This document shows positions 1 through 8,691 of a DNA stretch of 64,000 nt, piece by piece. Numbering within the stretch: the first letter of the stretch is position 1; each line of letters starts with the position of its first letter. Where the stretch lies: contig NZ_VIVQ01000001.1 of assembly GCF_007829035.1 (NCBI RefSeq), positions 930,001 through 994,000 on the forward strand, read 5' to 3'. The position numbers and the translations under genes were made by a program. The notes under the pieces are model-generated. The model was given only the letters and a program-made list of their open reading frames with translations. It was not told the DNA's origin and made no database searches. The DNA comes from Rudaeicoccus suwonensis. Its GTDB lineage: Bacteria > Actinomycetota > Actinomycetes > Actinomycetales > Dermatophilaceae.

Positions 1-1
1 T

Positions 2-61
2 GAGGGCACGTCCGAGGTGCAGCGGATGCTCATCGCTCGCGGTCTGGGACTGCCGGCATGA
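2..61 (+). CDS. acyl-CoA dehydrogenase, C-terminal end (partial)
   Basis: Only the last 19 codons lie in the window. They read EGTSEVQRMLIARGLGLPA, the usual C-terminal end of acyl-CoA dehydrogenases, where the EGTxxxQR stretch lines the FAD/substrate pocket. The TGA stop overlaps the ATG of the carboxylase gene in an ATGA arrangement, so the two are translationally coupled. Dehydrogenase plus carboxylase suggests one catabolic operon for a branched-chain or similar acyl-CoA; the substrate cannot be read from this fragment. Confidence 0.85.
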   Translation, partial: EGTSEVQRMLIARGLGLPA

Positions 62-1626
62 GCGCCGCCGAATCGAACCGTCCTGCGAGCGATCCGCGCG
101 TCGCCGACGTGCGGCAGCGCCTTGCGGCGGCATACGAAGCATCGGCCTCAGCACCCGAGCGAGCACAGGCCAAGCTGGATTCGCAGAACAAACTCTATGT
201 GCGAGAGAGGATTTCGCTGCTCTTCGACGAGGGCTCGTTCATCGAGGACGGTCGCTACGCCAACGCCTCCGCGGCCAATCTTCCTGCTGACGGAGTTGTC
301 ACCGGCCGCGGTACGGTCGACGGCCGGCCCGCGATCGTCGTCGCCAACGACCCCACCGTGAAAGCCGGGTCGTGGGGTGCGCGGACCGTCGAAAAGATCG
401 TTCGCGCAACCGAATCCGCGCTCCGTGAGGAGTTGCCGATCTTCTGGTTCGTCGACTCGGCAGGTGCGCGCATCACCGACCAGGTCGAGTTGTTCCCCGG
501 GCGCCGCGGTGCCGGTCGGATCTTCCACAACCAGGTCGCGTTGTCCGGGCGGGTGCCGCAGATCTGCTGTCTGTTCGGCCCGTCGGCCGCCGGCGGGGCT
601 TACATCCCCAGCTTCACCGACATCATCATCATGGTCGAAGGCAATGCCTCGATGTACCTCGGCAGCCCGCGTATGGCGGAAATGGTTGTGGGGGAGAAGG
701 TTTCGCTGGAGGAGATGGGGGGCGCGCGCATGCACTGCACGGTCTCCGGGGTCGGTGACCTGCTTGCAAGCGACGATGCCGAAGCCATCGAGCTGGCGAA
801 GTTGTACTTCTCCTATGTGCCGTCGTCCTGGCGGGATGAGCCTCCGGCATACGAAACCGAGCAGCCGGCGCAGACCCTCGACCGCGACACGGTGCCGGAG
901 GTGGAGAGCCAGCCGTTCGACATACGTGAGGTGATCGACGGCCTGGTCGACGACGACTCGTTCTTCGAGATCAAGCCGCTGTTCGCGCCCGAGCTCGTCA
1001 TCGGCTATGCCCGGATGGACGGCAAAACCGTTGGCCTTGTTGCCAACAACTCCGCGGTCAAGGGCGGTGTGCTGTTCACCGACAGCGCCGACAAGGCTGC
1101 GCGGTTCATCTGGATGTGCGATGCATACTCGATCCCGCTCATCTATCTGGCAGATGTGCCGGGCTTCATGATCGGCTCCGAGGTCGAGCGCGGCGGCATC
1201 ATCCGGCACGGCGCCAAGATGGTGTCGGCTGTGAGCGAGGCGACGGTGCCGCAGTTCTGTGTCATCGTGCGCAAGGCGTACGGCGCCGGCTTGTATGCCA
1301 TGGGTGGCCCCGGCTTCGGGCCGGATGCGACCTTGGCGTTGCCGACCGCTCGCATCGCGGTGATGGGTCCGGAAGCGGCGGTGAACGCCGTCTACGCCAA
1401 CAAGATCGAGGCCATCGAGGACCCTGCCGAGCGTGAGGCGTTCGTGCATGCGCGTCGCGAGGAGTACCTGCAGGACGTCGATCTCGAACGACTGGCATCC
1501 GATCTGGTGATCGACGGGGTCGTCGAGGCTGACGAGTTGCGCGATGAACTGTTGCACCGACTGGCCTACGCCTCTCGTCGCGACCGCGCGTTCAGTCAGC
1601 GCCGGCGCGCCATACCGCCCGTGTGA
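58..1626 (+). CDS. acyl-CoA carboxylase, beta (carboxyltransferase) subunit
   Basis: This 522-residue protein has the two crotonase-like halves of the acetyl/propionyl/methylcrotonyl-CoA carboxyltransferase family. It moves the carboxyl group from carboxybiotin to an acyl-CoA in the cytoplasm. The N half has the Ser-Ala-Gly-Ala-Arg turn of the first oxyanion site (near residue 155) and GPSAAGGAYIPSF (near 182); the C half has ADVPGFMIG and [10 protein letters not shown]. It is a different paralogue from the accD at 15207-16859. The start overlaps the stop of an acyl-CoA dehydrogenase, the usual company of catabolic carboxylases such as methylcrotonyl-CoA carboxylase. The substrate is not certain, and its biotin-carboxylase partner must lie outside the window. 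Confidence 0.9.
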   Translation: MSAAESNRPASDPRVADVRQRLAAAYEASASAPERAQAKLDSQNKLYVRERISLLFDEGSFIEDGRYANASAANLPADGVVTGRGTVDGRPAIVVANDPTVKAGSWGARTVEKIVRATESALREELPIFWFVDSAGARITDQVELFPGRRGAGRIFHNQVALSGRVPQICCLFGPSAAGGAYIPSFTDIIIMVEGNASMYLGSPRMAEMVVGEKVSLEEMGGARMHCTVSGVGDLLASDDAEAIELAKLYFSYVPSSWRDEPPAYETEQPAQTLDRDTVPEVESQPFDIREVIDGLVDDDSFFEIKPLFAPELVIGYARMDGKTVGLVANNSAVKGGVLFTDSADKAARFIWMCDAYSIPLIYLADVPGFMIGSEVERGGIIRHGAKMVSAVSEATVPQFCVIVRKAYGAGLYAMGGPGFGPDATLALPTARIAVMGPEAAVNAVYANKIEAIEDPAEREAFVHARREEYLQDVDLERLASDLVIDGVVEADELRDELLHRLAYASRRDRAFSQRRRAIPPV

Positions 1627-1687
1627 CGTGTCCTGCGGCGGCCGTCGCCGAGCGGTGCACGTTCGGCGTTCTGTTGTGGCGCGGCAG

Positions 1688-1693
1688 TAGCCT
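1688..1693 (+). promoter_or_regulatory. TAGCCT -10-like box for a leaderless start
   Basis: TAGCCT lies 6 nt before the GTG at 1700 and there is no Shine-Dalgarno sequence, so transcription probably begins at the start codon. This supports GTG 1700 as the start of the YihY-family gene. Confidence 0.5.
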
Positions 1694-1699
1694 GCGCTA

Positions 1700-2755
1700 G
1701 TGCCGAAGAACAATCTGATCGACCGGATCCAGCGGCGATTCCCGCCGCTGGGCTTCCCGATCGCCGTGATCTACAAGTTCTTCGACGACATGGGCAGCTA
1801 TCTGTCCGCGCTGATCGCTTACTACACGTTCGTGTCGCTGTTTCCGATGCTGCTGCTCGCGACGACCGTACTGAGTCTGGTGCTCGACGGGCACCCGCAT
1901 CTGCAGCAGCGGTTGATCGACTCCGCGCTTGGTGAATTCCCTGTCGTGGGGCACCAGTTGAGCGTTCCGCACGGGCTGTCGGGTGGGGGAGTCGGTGTTG
2001 TGCTCAGCGTGCTCGCCATGCTGTATGGCGCACTCGGCGCGGCGCAGGCATTCCAGTACGCCGCAAACACGGTGTGGCAGGTTCCGCGCAACGAACGGCC
2101 GAATCCGCTGAAGGCACGAGGGCGTTCGTTCCTCCTGCTCGGGACCGTCGGCCTCGGGCTGCTCGCGACCACCGCGCTCAACTCGCTGCTCGGCACGTAC
2201 TTCCACTTCGGTGCACTGAGCGGTTGGCTGATCGAACTGGGCGCAGTGTTGATCAACGTGGTCGTCTTCGGGTTGGCCTTCCGGCTCGGCACGACCAGCC
2301 CGGAGCCGTGGCACAGTGTGCTGCCGGGCGCGGTGATTGCCGCGGTGCTGTGGCAGGTGCTGCAGCGCGCGAGCGTGACCTATGTCAGGCACGTGATCGC
2401 CCACGCCTCCGACATGAACGGTGTCTTCGCAACCGTTCTCGGACTGCTTGCATTCCTGTATCTCGCGGCCCTGGTGATCGTGCTGTCGATGGAGATCGAT
2501 GCGGTGCGGGTCAAGAAGTTGTACCCGCGTGCCCTGCTCACTCCGTTCACCGACGACGTCAACCTCACAGGCGGCGACAAGCGAGCGTATGCCGGGCAGG
2601 CCGAGGCCACTCGAACGAAAGGCTTCGAGGAGATCGAGGTGACTTTCCGGCCGCCACCGCCGGAGCCTGAGAAGAAGTCGGTGCCCGATCCTGAAGACCT
2701 TGCCGACCCGGTGGACGTCGCCGGTCCAAAGGGCGTGCCAGACCCTGAGGGCTAG
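1700..2755 (+). CDS. YihY/BrkB-family inner membrane protein
   Basis: This 351-residue protein matches the YihY/virulence factor BrkB family. Its core (about residues 15-270) has several hydrophobic spans; one begins near residue 35 with the family-typical stretch LIAYYTFVSLFPMLLL, and two more lie near 150 and 250. The family is widespread and its biochemical role is unsettled; the old RNase BN label is not supported. The last 65 residues are a hydrophilic Pro/Glu/Asp tail with repeated PDPE and DP turns, likely cytoplasmic and disordered. The GTG start follows a TAGCCT box by 6 nt. Confidence 0.85.
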   Translation: MPKNNLIDRIQRRFPPLGFPIAVIYKFFDDMGSYLSALIAYYTFVSLFPMLLLATTVLSLVLDGHPHLQQRLIDSALGEFPVVGHQLSVPHGLSGGGVGVVLSVLAMLYGALGAAQAFQYAANTVWQVPRNERPNPLKARGRSFLLLGTVGLGLLATTALNSLLGTYFHFGALSGWLIELGAVLINVVVFGLAFRLGTTSPEPWHSVLPGAVIAAVLWQVLQRASVTYVRHVIAHASDMNGVFATVLGLLAFLYLAALVIVLSMEIDAVRVKKLYPRALLTPFTDDVNLTGGDKRAYAGQAEATRTKGFEEIEVTFRPPPPEPEKKSVPDPEDLADPVDVAGPKGVPDPEG

Positions 2756-2819
2756 CGCGAGTGGCGCTGTGGCGACCAATCCGGCCTACAGCGTGTGTGA
2801 TTTGTCCGTCAGCGAATTC

Positions 2820-3461
2820 TCAGTCGTCAGAGGCAGATTGGTCTACTTCGGGTTGCAACCGTGAGCGGTCGATCCAGCCGAAGCCGACGTGGCGGTACGT
2901 CAGAAGTCCAACCCCTTCGTCCGACGGCTCATGCCGGAGAGCCATCCAGCGATGCATGAGATCTGCCTGCTCTGAACGGAAGTCGCGAAGCTCTTCTTCC
3001 GTAAGCAGGAGCGCCACGTCGTGGTTGGAGGTCTCGGAGGGGTCACTCGCATGATCGGCACCCGACAGCACCGTTCGAGCCCATTCGTCCACGCGCGTGT
3101 GGATCTGCGCCGTCATGATGCCGAGCAGCGTTCGTGCAGCGTCAAGATCGGTAGACGAGGAGCCAGTGCCGTCCGTCGAATCGGGTATCTGAAACTGAAA
3201 TCCGTGCCGGCTTGTCGAGCGCCACCAACGTTCACGGCTGTCGCCGTGGCCGGAATCGTCGACCTCGACATATCCGTACCGCGCTAGCTGTCGAAGGTGG
3301 AAACTTGCCGAATTCGTCTCAATTCCAAGTGTTTTCGCCAAATCGGTCGCGCGAAGAGCAGCCTGCTCGGTCAGCAGCTGGACGATGTCGACCCGAATGG
3401 GGTGCGCAAGTGCCCGCCATGCCTTTGGGTCGGTGACCGTCTTTGGTTCGAGCTGATCCAT
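2820..3461 (-). CDS. ArsR-like winged-helix regulator (copy 1)
   Basis: Of 213 residues, about 10-85 form a winged helix-turn-helix of the ArsR/HTH_20 type: a PKAWRALAHPIRVDIVQLL opening helix, then a recognition segment with NSASFHLRQLARYG. The C-terminal half resembles the regulator at 4861-5532 (helical, Trp-rich, TEEELRDF and DLMHRWM). It is divergent from an MFS exporter, with a shared operator between them, which suggests it represses both itself and the exporter in response to a drug-like ligand. The ATG is preceded by TAGGCT at 6 nt spacing, a leaderless pattern. Confidence 0.85.
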   Translation of the reverse strand: MDQLEPKTVTDPKAWRALAHPIRVDIVQLLTEQAALRATDLAKTLGIETNSASFHLRQLARYGYVEVDDSGHGDSRERWWRSTSRHGFQFQIPDSTDGTGSSSTDLDAARTLLGIMTAQIHTRVDEWARTVLSGADHASDPSETSNHDVALLLTEEELRDFRSEQADLMHRWMALRHEPSDEGVGLLTYRHVGFGWIDRSRLQPEVDQSASDD

Positions 3462-3485
3462 TAGGGCAGCCTACTAGGCGAACAA

Positions 3486-3510
3486 TTTGCACAAAAATAT
3501 TGCGCAAATT
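3486..3510. promoter_or_regulatory. Divergent operator, two TTGCRCAA sites (cassette 1)
   Basis: TTGCACAA at 3487-3494 and the perfect palindrome TTGCGCAA at 3500-3507 lie 13 nt apart in an A/T-rich patch between the regulator start (3461) and the exporter start (3536). The same pair occurs before the second cassette at 5574-5595. Conservation in front of two paralogous regulator/exporter pairs marks it as the likely binding site. Confidence 0.65.
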
Positions 3511-3535
3511 ACTTGTGTACGACAGTCTGGTTCAC

Positions 3536-4912
3536 ATGGAAGCCTCCGACCGACGTGCCACAAGAAGTGTTCGCTCGCGACTGTGGTCTCTGCCTGCCTG
3601 GCACTTCGCCTTCCCGGCTGCGCTGGTGTCTCGGTTGGGTGACTACGTCTTCGACACCACGGTGGTGCTGTGGATCGCCACCCGCATTGCCAACGGGAAG
3701 ACGTGGGCGCCGCTGGCAGTCGGGGGAGTGCTGGTCGCCGCCGCGCTTCCGGTGCTTCTGGCTGGGCCGATAGCGGGAGTCGTCAACGATCGTTTCGATC
3801 GCCGTCGGATCCTGTTGTGCAGCAACCTGATTCAGGCCGGGTCGATCGCGAGCTTGTTGCTGGTGCCGGTGTATTCGGCGTCGCTCGGCACTGCAGGTGA
3901 ACTGGTCTGGATCTACGTCAGTATCGCCGTGGCGAATGCAGCCGGTCAGTTCTTCGGCATCGCTCGCATGGCGATGATCCAGCGCACCATTCCGGATGAG
4001 TTGCGCACCACGGCGTTCGCCGATCAGGGGGCGGCGAACCAGATCCTCGCGATCCTGGGGCCGCCGCTCGCTGCACCATTGCTCTTTGCTGCAGGCGTCG
4101 GCTGGGCGCTTGGGCTCAATGCGGCGTCATTCGTGGTGTCGGCGTTCCTTCTCGCTCGGGTCCGTTGGGAGGGTGCTCCGCCTCCAACCCCGGTGCGCGA
4201 GGCGATGTGGGGCTCACTTCGTTCGGGTGCCGCTGTCGTTGCAGGAAATCCAGTCCTACGCGCAATCACTATCGCAATCACGGTCGCGACCTTGGGCACG
4301 GGAGGGCTGAATGTTTTGGAAGTCTTCTTCGTGACAGAGGTGTTGCACGAGCGCGCGCAGCTTCTCGGGATCCTGATGATGTGCGCCGCCGCCGGCATGG
4401 TGATCGGTGCGTTGTCAGCTCCGGTCGTCGAGCGACGTTTCGGCGCTGCCCGCGTGGTGGTGGTCGGAATGATCGCCACGGGCGCGGCGATCGTTGTGTA
4501 CTCACGGTTGACCGGATTCCTGGCCGCGTGCGTCGTCTATTTCGTCATTGCTCTGCCGTTGGGTGCGGTCAACACCGTCGTCACGCCATTGTGGATGCGT
4601 TCTGTCTCAGCGGAGCTGCTCGGCAGGTCGATCGCGTTTTTTCAAATGCTTCCGGCGTTCGCCAGCCTTGTCGCCATGGGTGGCACTGGGTGGCTCGCCA
4701 GCACGGTGTTGGCCGGAATCGACTTTCGGTTCGCTGGCTCGCATTTCGGCCCAGTGGACACTGTCTTTTTCGTCGCGGGTGCGCTCATCGTGATCGCCGG
4801 GATGTTGGTGTGGCGACCGTTGCAGCGTGCAACCTCAAAGAAGTCACGGTCTGCGAATTCTCAGTTCTCAGAACCGGATTCGTGGCCGGTCGTTGCTTCG
4901 TCGGATGGCTGA
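3536..4912 (+). CDS. MFS efflux transporter (copy 1)
   Basis: The chosen ATG gives 458 residues with about 12 hydrophobic spans. The loop-2 motif appears as GVVNDRFDRRRILL (about residues 85-98), typical of the MFS_3/enterobactin-exporter-like group, and a second loop motif follows near residue 285. An in-frame GTG at 3443 would place the operator inside the coding sequence, so ATG 3536 is preferred. Its 3' end overlaps the convergent regulator by 52 bp. Neighbours predict drug or metabolite export under a local HTH repressor. Confidence 0.85.
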   Translation: MEASDRRATRSVRSRLWSLPAWHFAFPAALVSRLGDYVFDTTVVLWIATRIANGKTWAPLAVGGVLVAAALPVLLAGPIAGVVNDRFDRRRILLCSNLIQAGSIASLLLVPVYSASLGTAGELVWIYVSIAVANAAGQFFGIARMAMIQRTIPDELRTTAFADQGAANQILAILGPPLAAPLLFAAGVGWALGLNAASFVVSAFLLARVRWEGAPPPTPVREAMWGSLRSGAAVVAGNPVLRAITIAITVATLGTGGLNVLEVFFVTEVLHERAQLLGILMMCAAAGMVIGALSAPVVERRFGAARVVVVGMIATGAAIVVYSRLTGFLAACVVYFVIALPLGAVNTVVTPLWMRSVSAELLGRSIAFFQMLPAFASLVAMGGTGWLASTVLAGIDFRFAGSHFGPVDTVFFVAGALIVIAGMLVWRPLQRATSKKSRSANSQFSEPDSWPVVASSDG

Positions 4913-5532
4913 TCGATGATGAGGTCGAGTGGCGCGCCGAGCATCACGGCATACACAGTCCGGCGCTCGACGCCGTCATCTGCGTTGGCGAGTTCGCGAG
5001 AGCGGGCCATCCATCGCATCATCAGGTCGAACATGTCGTCCTTCAACTCGTCCATCTCGTCAGCGCTGAGACGTACGGCGAAGTCGTTGGAGATGAGGTG
5101 ACGTTCCGGGCTCGTTTCCTCGGACGCGAACGCCGTCCCGTGAACGACACGAGCAAGTGCGTGCACGTTACCCGTGACCACCCGCCGGAAGACGCCGAGG
5201 GCGGCCTCGCCTCCCTCGATGGTGGCGAGTTCGGCCGGGTTGATCCGGAAGCCCTGGTCGCTGGGCAGCCGCCACCAGCGTTCGCGGCCGTCGGCAGCAC
5301 GGTCGTCGTCCTGTTCGATGACGCCGTACTTTGCCAGTTGGCGCAAGTGAAAACTCACCGAATTCGCAGGCTCATCAACGGCATTCGCCAGGTCGACGGC
5401 ACGCATCGAGCCACGCGTGGACAGCTCGCCGATGAGGCGCATCCGCAACGGGTGGGCCAGTGCCTTCAGCGCGCGCGGATCGGACAGCGATCGGGGCTCG
5501 TCGCGGGCCGAGTGAGTCTGGTTGGAGGTCAC
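4861..5532 (-). CDS. ArsR-like winged-helix regulator (copy 2)
   Basis: This 223-residue paralogue of the regulator at 2820-3461 has the same plan: a DPRALKALAHPLRMRLI helix, a recognition segment with ANSVSFHLRQLAKYG (about residues 55-70), a RERWWRLPSDQG linker and a C-terminal half with SADEMDELKDDMFDLMMRWM. The reading frame is open far upstream, but the GTG at 5532 with GAGGA 7 nt before it gives a length that matches copy 1. It is divergent from the MFS exporter at 5624, with the shared operator between them. Confidence 0.87.
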   Translation of the reverse strand: MTSNQTHSARDEPRSLSDPRALKALAHPLRMRLIGELSTRGSMRAVDLANAVDEPANSVSFHLRQLAKYGVIEQDDDRAADGRERWWRLPSDQGFRINPAELATIEGGEAALGVFRRVVTGNVHALARVVHGTAFASEETSPERHLISNDFAVRLSADEMDELKDDMFDLMMRWMARSRELANADDGVERRTVYAVMLGAPLDLIIDQPSDEATTGHESGSEN

Positions 5533-5573
5533 AGCGCCATCCTCGCAATCACCGAGCCGATCCGCAAAGAAAA

Positions 5574-5595
5574 GTGCACAAGAAACATTGCGCAA
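5574..5595. promoter_or_regulatory. Divergent operator, two TTGCRCAA-type sites (cassette 2)
   Basis: GTGCACAA (5574-5581) and TTGCGCAA (5588-5595) lie between regulator copy 2 and its exporter, 14 nt apart centre to centre. The surrounding A/T-rich bases also match the cassette 1 operator, although the coding sequences have diverged. Confidence 0.65.
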
Positions 5596-5623
5596 ATAAT
5601 CGTGCTGAAACATACTGGTCGCC

Positions 5624-6895
5624 ATGACAACGACAGCGCCCGATTCGGCAGCTCCCCTGCGGCGCAACCGCGACTTCCAACTGCTGATGGTCGGCAACAC
5701 CCTCAACGGCATCGGATCCCGAATGAGTGGTCTGGCCTTCCCGCTGCTCACGCTGTGGCTGACGCACAGCCCGGTGCTGGTCGGCGTCGTAGGCGCGTCG
5801 GTCGTGGGCGGCATGGTGCTCATGGGTATCCCCGCCGGCGCGCTGGTGGACCGTTGGAATCGCAAGACGACGATGATCTGGTCGGCGCTGGTGGCCGCTG
5901 CGTCATACGGCACGGTCGTGCTTGCGTATGACGCCGGCCACCTGTTCGTCATACATCTGGTCGTCGCCGGCGTGATCGTCGGCGCAGCGGAGGCGATCTT
6001 CGGGCCGGCGGACACCGCGGCGACGAAATCCGTTGTGCCGCCAGCAGATCTGGCCACCGCGATGTCCGCCGTGCAGGGGCGCCAGGGTGTCACCGGTCTG
6101 GTGGGTCCGCCGCTGGGCGGTGTGCTCTTCGCGATCTCGAGGGCGCTGCCGATTCTGGCCGACGTCGCGTCATACGTGCTGGCCGCGATTGCCGCCGCCC
6201 TGATCCGCACTCCGCTGCCCGCAACCCATGAGGGTGAGCACGCCGAACCGATGATGTCGGCGATGCGTGCCGGCTTCCGACACGTATGGCGCAACGAGGT
6301 GCTGCGTCCCACGGTGGTCATCGCCTCGGGGCTGAACTTCGCTGCCAACGGATTCATGATCGTGCTGATCATCGTGCTGCAGCGCCGCCATGTCGCGCCG
6401 GGACTGATCGGTGGTACCGAGACCGCGATGGCCGTGGCGATGATCGTCGGCTCGATCCTCAGCGGCTGGCTGCTGCGCCGGATGCGTGCCGGGCTGGTCA
6501 GTCTGCTCGGTATGACGGTGCTGGGCCTCGGCCTCACCGCCGTCGCGGGCGTGCACTCGTTGGTGCTGATCATGCTGGTGCTCGGCCTGACCTGGCTGAT
6601 GCTGCCGGCGGTCAACGCAGGCTTCCTGACCTACGTCATGCTCATCACGCCGGACTCGATGCAGGGCAGGGTGCAGAGTGCACTGATGACGATGGTCATG
6701 TCGACGACTCCGCTCGCGCCGGTCGCTGGTGGCGCACTGGTGCAGTTGATCGGCGGCGAGGCCACGATGGCGGTCTTCGGCGGACTGGTGCTGGCATGCG
6801 CGCTGTTGGCTCTCACGGTGCGGCCGTTGCGCGAGATGCCGTTGCTCTCGGAGGTCACGCCCGCGGGGGCAGCCGTCGAACCCGCGCTGCCGTGA
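5624..6895 (+). CDS. MFS efflux transporter (copy 2)
   Basis: This 423-residue 12-span MFS protein has the loop motif GALVDRWNRKTTMIW near residue 75. It is a close paralogue of the exporter at 8692-9933: both begin LRxNRD(F/Y) and share SRMSxLAFPL, AGALVDRW and LxGPPLxGVLF. It is probably repressed by the adjacent regulator through the TTGCRCAA sites, which lie 29-50 nt before the ATG. The substrate is unknown; the family includes macrolide and siderophore exporters. Confidence 0.88.
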   Translation: MTTTAPDSAAPLRRNRDFQLLMVGNTLNGIGSRMSGLAFPLLTLWLTHSPVLVGVVGASVVGGMVLMGIPAGALVDRWNRKTTMIWSALVAAASYGTVVLAYDAGHLFVIHLVVAGVIVGAAEAIFGPADTAATKSVVPPADLATAMSAVQGRQGVTGLVGPPLGGVLFAISRALPILADVASYVLAAIAAALIRTPLPATHEGEHAEPMMSAMRAGFRHVWRNEVLRPTVVIASGLNFAANGFMIVLIIVLQRRHVAPGLIGGTETAMAVAMIVGSILSGWLLRRMRAGLVSLLGMTVLGLGLTAVAGVHSLVLIMLVLGLTWLMLPAVNAGFLTYVMLITPDSMQGRVQSALMTMVMSTTPLAPVAGGALVQLIGGEATMAVFGGLVLACALLALTVRPLREMPLLSEVTPAGAAVEPALP

Positions 6896-6969
6896 GTGTG
6901 CGCCCCGCGCCCGGTCGAGGGTGGCCGGCGCGCAGGCCCCGGCGACCCGGTTCGTGGGCCCGGACCCGA

Positions 6970-7130
6970 GTTGACCTGGCGGTTGGTGTCGTTGTGGCCG
7001 CCGGATAACGACAGCTACGGCCATCTCGGCGAGGGTGGGCGGGGCTCGCGATGTTGACCTGGCAGTTGGTGTCGTAGCGGCCGCCGGATAACGACAGCTA
7101 CGGCCATCTCGACGAGGGTGGGCGGGGCTC
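6970..7130. repeat. Two-copy tandem repeat, 83-bp period
   Basis: A 78-bp unit occurs at 6970-7047 and again at 7053-7130 with only a few differences. Each copy contains GTCGTT/GTCGTA and, further on, AACGAC, able to pair as a small stem, followed by GACAGCTACGGCC. It lies in a gene-free stretch of 286 bp between the 3' ends of convergent MFS genes, so it may act as a transcription boundary or be a non-coding repeat of unknown function. Confidence 0.8.
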
Positions 7131-7181
7131 TCGCTTGACGGCTGGCGAGGCCGGCAAGTGCTCAGCCGGACGCGAGCTGCG

Positions 7182-8459
7182 TCATACCAACTCGACCGCG
7201 CTCGCTTGCGCGCTGCCGAACTCGATCCCCTTGCGTTCCTTGCCGATGGCGGTGAACAGGATCACCGCGACGAAGACCGGCACGATCGTGACGGCCAGCG
7301 CGAACGGGTAGCCGTGCGAGGCTGCGAGAGCCTGCTGGATGGGCAGGTTGAACGCGGCCAGGCAGTTGCCGAGCTGGTAGGTCACGCCCGGATAGAAGCC
7401 GCGGATCTCATCCGGCGAGAGTTCGGTCAGATGGGCCGGTATGACGCCCCACGCGCCCTGCACCATCACCTGCATGAGGAAGGAGCCCAGAATGATCATT
7501 CCGACGGTGGTCGAGTAGGCGAACAACGGCACGATCGGCAGTGCGAGCACCGCGCAGATGATGATGATGACCTTGCGGCCGAAGCGCTCCGACAACATGC
7601 CGGCGACCGCCCCGCCCAGGATCGCGCCGATGTTGTAGATCACCGCGATCCAGGTGGCCGTGGATGCGGCGAGACCCAGGCCGTGGTCGTGGTGCTCCTT
7701 GAGGAAGTTGGGGTAAATGTCCTGTGTGCCATGACTCATCCAGTTGAATGCCGTCATCAGCAGCACCAGGAAGACAAAACGCTTCCAGATGGTCGGATTC
7801 CGCAGGATCTGCGACGCGCGAACCGATGTCTGCTTGAACCGTTGCTGCGAGGCCTCCCAGACCTCGGACTCCTTGACCCGTGAGCGGATGATCAGCGAGA
7901 TCAGACCGGGCACGATCGACAGTGCGAACATCCACCGCCAGTCCAGCCCCAGCCAGGTGTTGACGACAAGGAAGGCCAGCGCCGCCAGCAGATAACCCAT
8001 CGAATACCCGCCCTGCAGGATGCCGGAGAACAATCCGCGTCGCGACGACGGCATCTTCTCCATTGCCAGCGCCGCGCCCAGGCCCCACTCGCCGCCCATG
8101 CCGAGGCCGTAGAGCATGCGTAGCACCATCAGCACCCAGAAGTTCGGGGCGAAGGCACACAGGAATCCGACGACCGAGTAGAAAACCACGTCGGTCATCA
8201 GCGGGACGCGGCGCCCGACCCGGTCGGCCCACAGCCCGAAGATGAAGGCACCCACCGGGCGCATGATCAGCGTCATCGTCGTGATGAGCGCCATCTCGGT
8301 CAGCGACTTGTGGAAGTCCTTGGCGATCTGCGCGTAGATCAGCACGACCAGGAAGTAGTCGAAGGCGTCCATCGCCCACCCCAGGTACGCGGCTGCGAAC
8401 GCATTGCGCTGGTCCGACGTCAGCCTGGTCGGCGGTCCGGTCACTGACGGGCTGGTCAT
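7182..8459 (-). CDS. MFS transporter, SHS lactate/sialate-type symporter
   Basis: This 425-residue, 12-span protein belongs to the sugar-porter-like MFS group that includes the Jen1-type lactate and NanT-type sialate H+ symporters. Supporting motifs are [10 protein letters not shown] in span 1, [12 protein letters not shown] in loop 2-3 (about residue 75), [15 protein letters not shown] in span 4, and [11 protein letters not shown] after span 7. Import of a small carboxylate (lactate, pyruvate, sialate or an aromatic acid) is likely; the sequence does not decide which. AAGGAG precedes the ATG by 6 nt. It is divergent from the MFS exporter at 8692. Confidence 0.85.
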   Translation of the reverse strand: MTSPSVTGPPTRLTSDQRNAFAAAYLGWAMDAFDYFLVVLIYAQIAKDFHKSLTEMALITTMTLIMRPVGAFIFGLWADRVGRRVPLMTDVVFYSVVGFLCAFAPNFWVLMVLRMLYGLGMGGEWGLGAALAMEKMPSSRRGLFSGILQGGYSMGYLLAALAFLVVNTWLGLDWRWMFALSIVPGLISLIIRSRVKESEVWEASQQRFKQTSVRASQILRNPTIWKRFVFLVLLMTAFNWMSHGTQDIYPNFLKEHHDHGLGLAASTATWIAVIYNIGAILGGAVAGMLSERFGRKVIIIICAVLALPIVPLFAYSTTVGMIILGSFLMQVMVQGAWGVIPAHLTELSPDEIRGFYPGVTYQLGNCLAAFNLPIQQALAASHGYPFALAVTIVPVFVAVILFTAIGKERKGIEFGSAQASAVELV

Positions 8460-8691
8460 TGCAGGCTCCTTGATCGATGGCAGTCCGCAGACGACGACCT
8501 CGCGTGATCGACGGCGATGCGGCGTCCCTCACGTTAGTGAGAGCGAGCCATCAGATGGTGGTAGCGAGCCAACGGATGACACTCGGATCGACGGCAGGAA
8601 TCCTGACCAAATCCTTACCTCGATTGCGCCTCATCCGGGTCGACCTGCTGGCAGGGTTCTCTGTATGACGCTCCACGAACGGAGTCGCACC

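Noticed and set aside
148-1713. Minus-strand open frame of about 520 codons
   Set aside because: It mirrors the plus-strand carboxylase gene, has Arg/His-rich composition and no motif; a shadow frame of high-G+C DNA.
4165-5931. Plus-strand open frame of 588 codons
   Set aside because: Out of frame with the MFS gene and antisense to the regulator; low-complexity Arg/Gly composition.
8500-8691. A TTGCRCAA operator before the third MFS exporter
   Set aside because: Only a partial ATTGCGCC occurs near 8630; no second site, so shared control is not supported.
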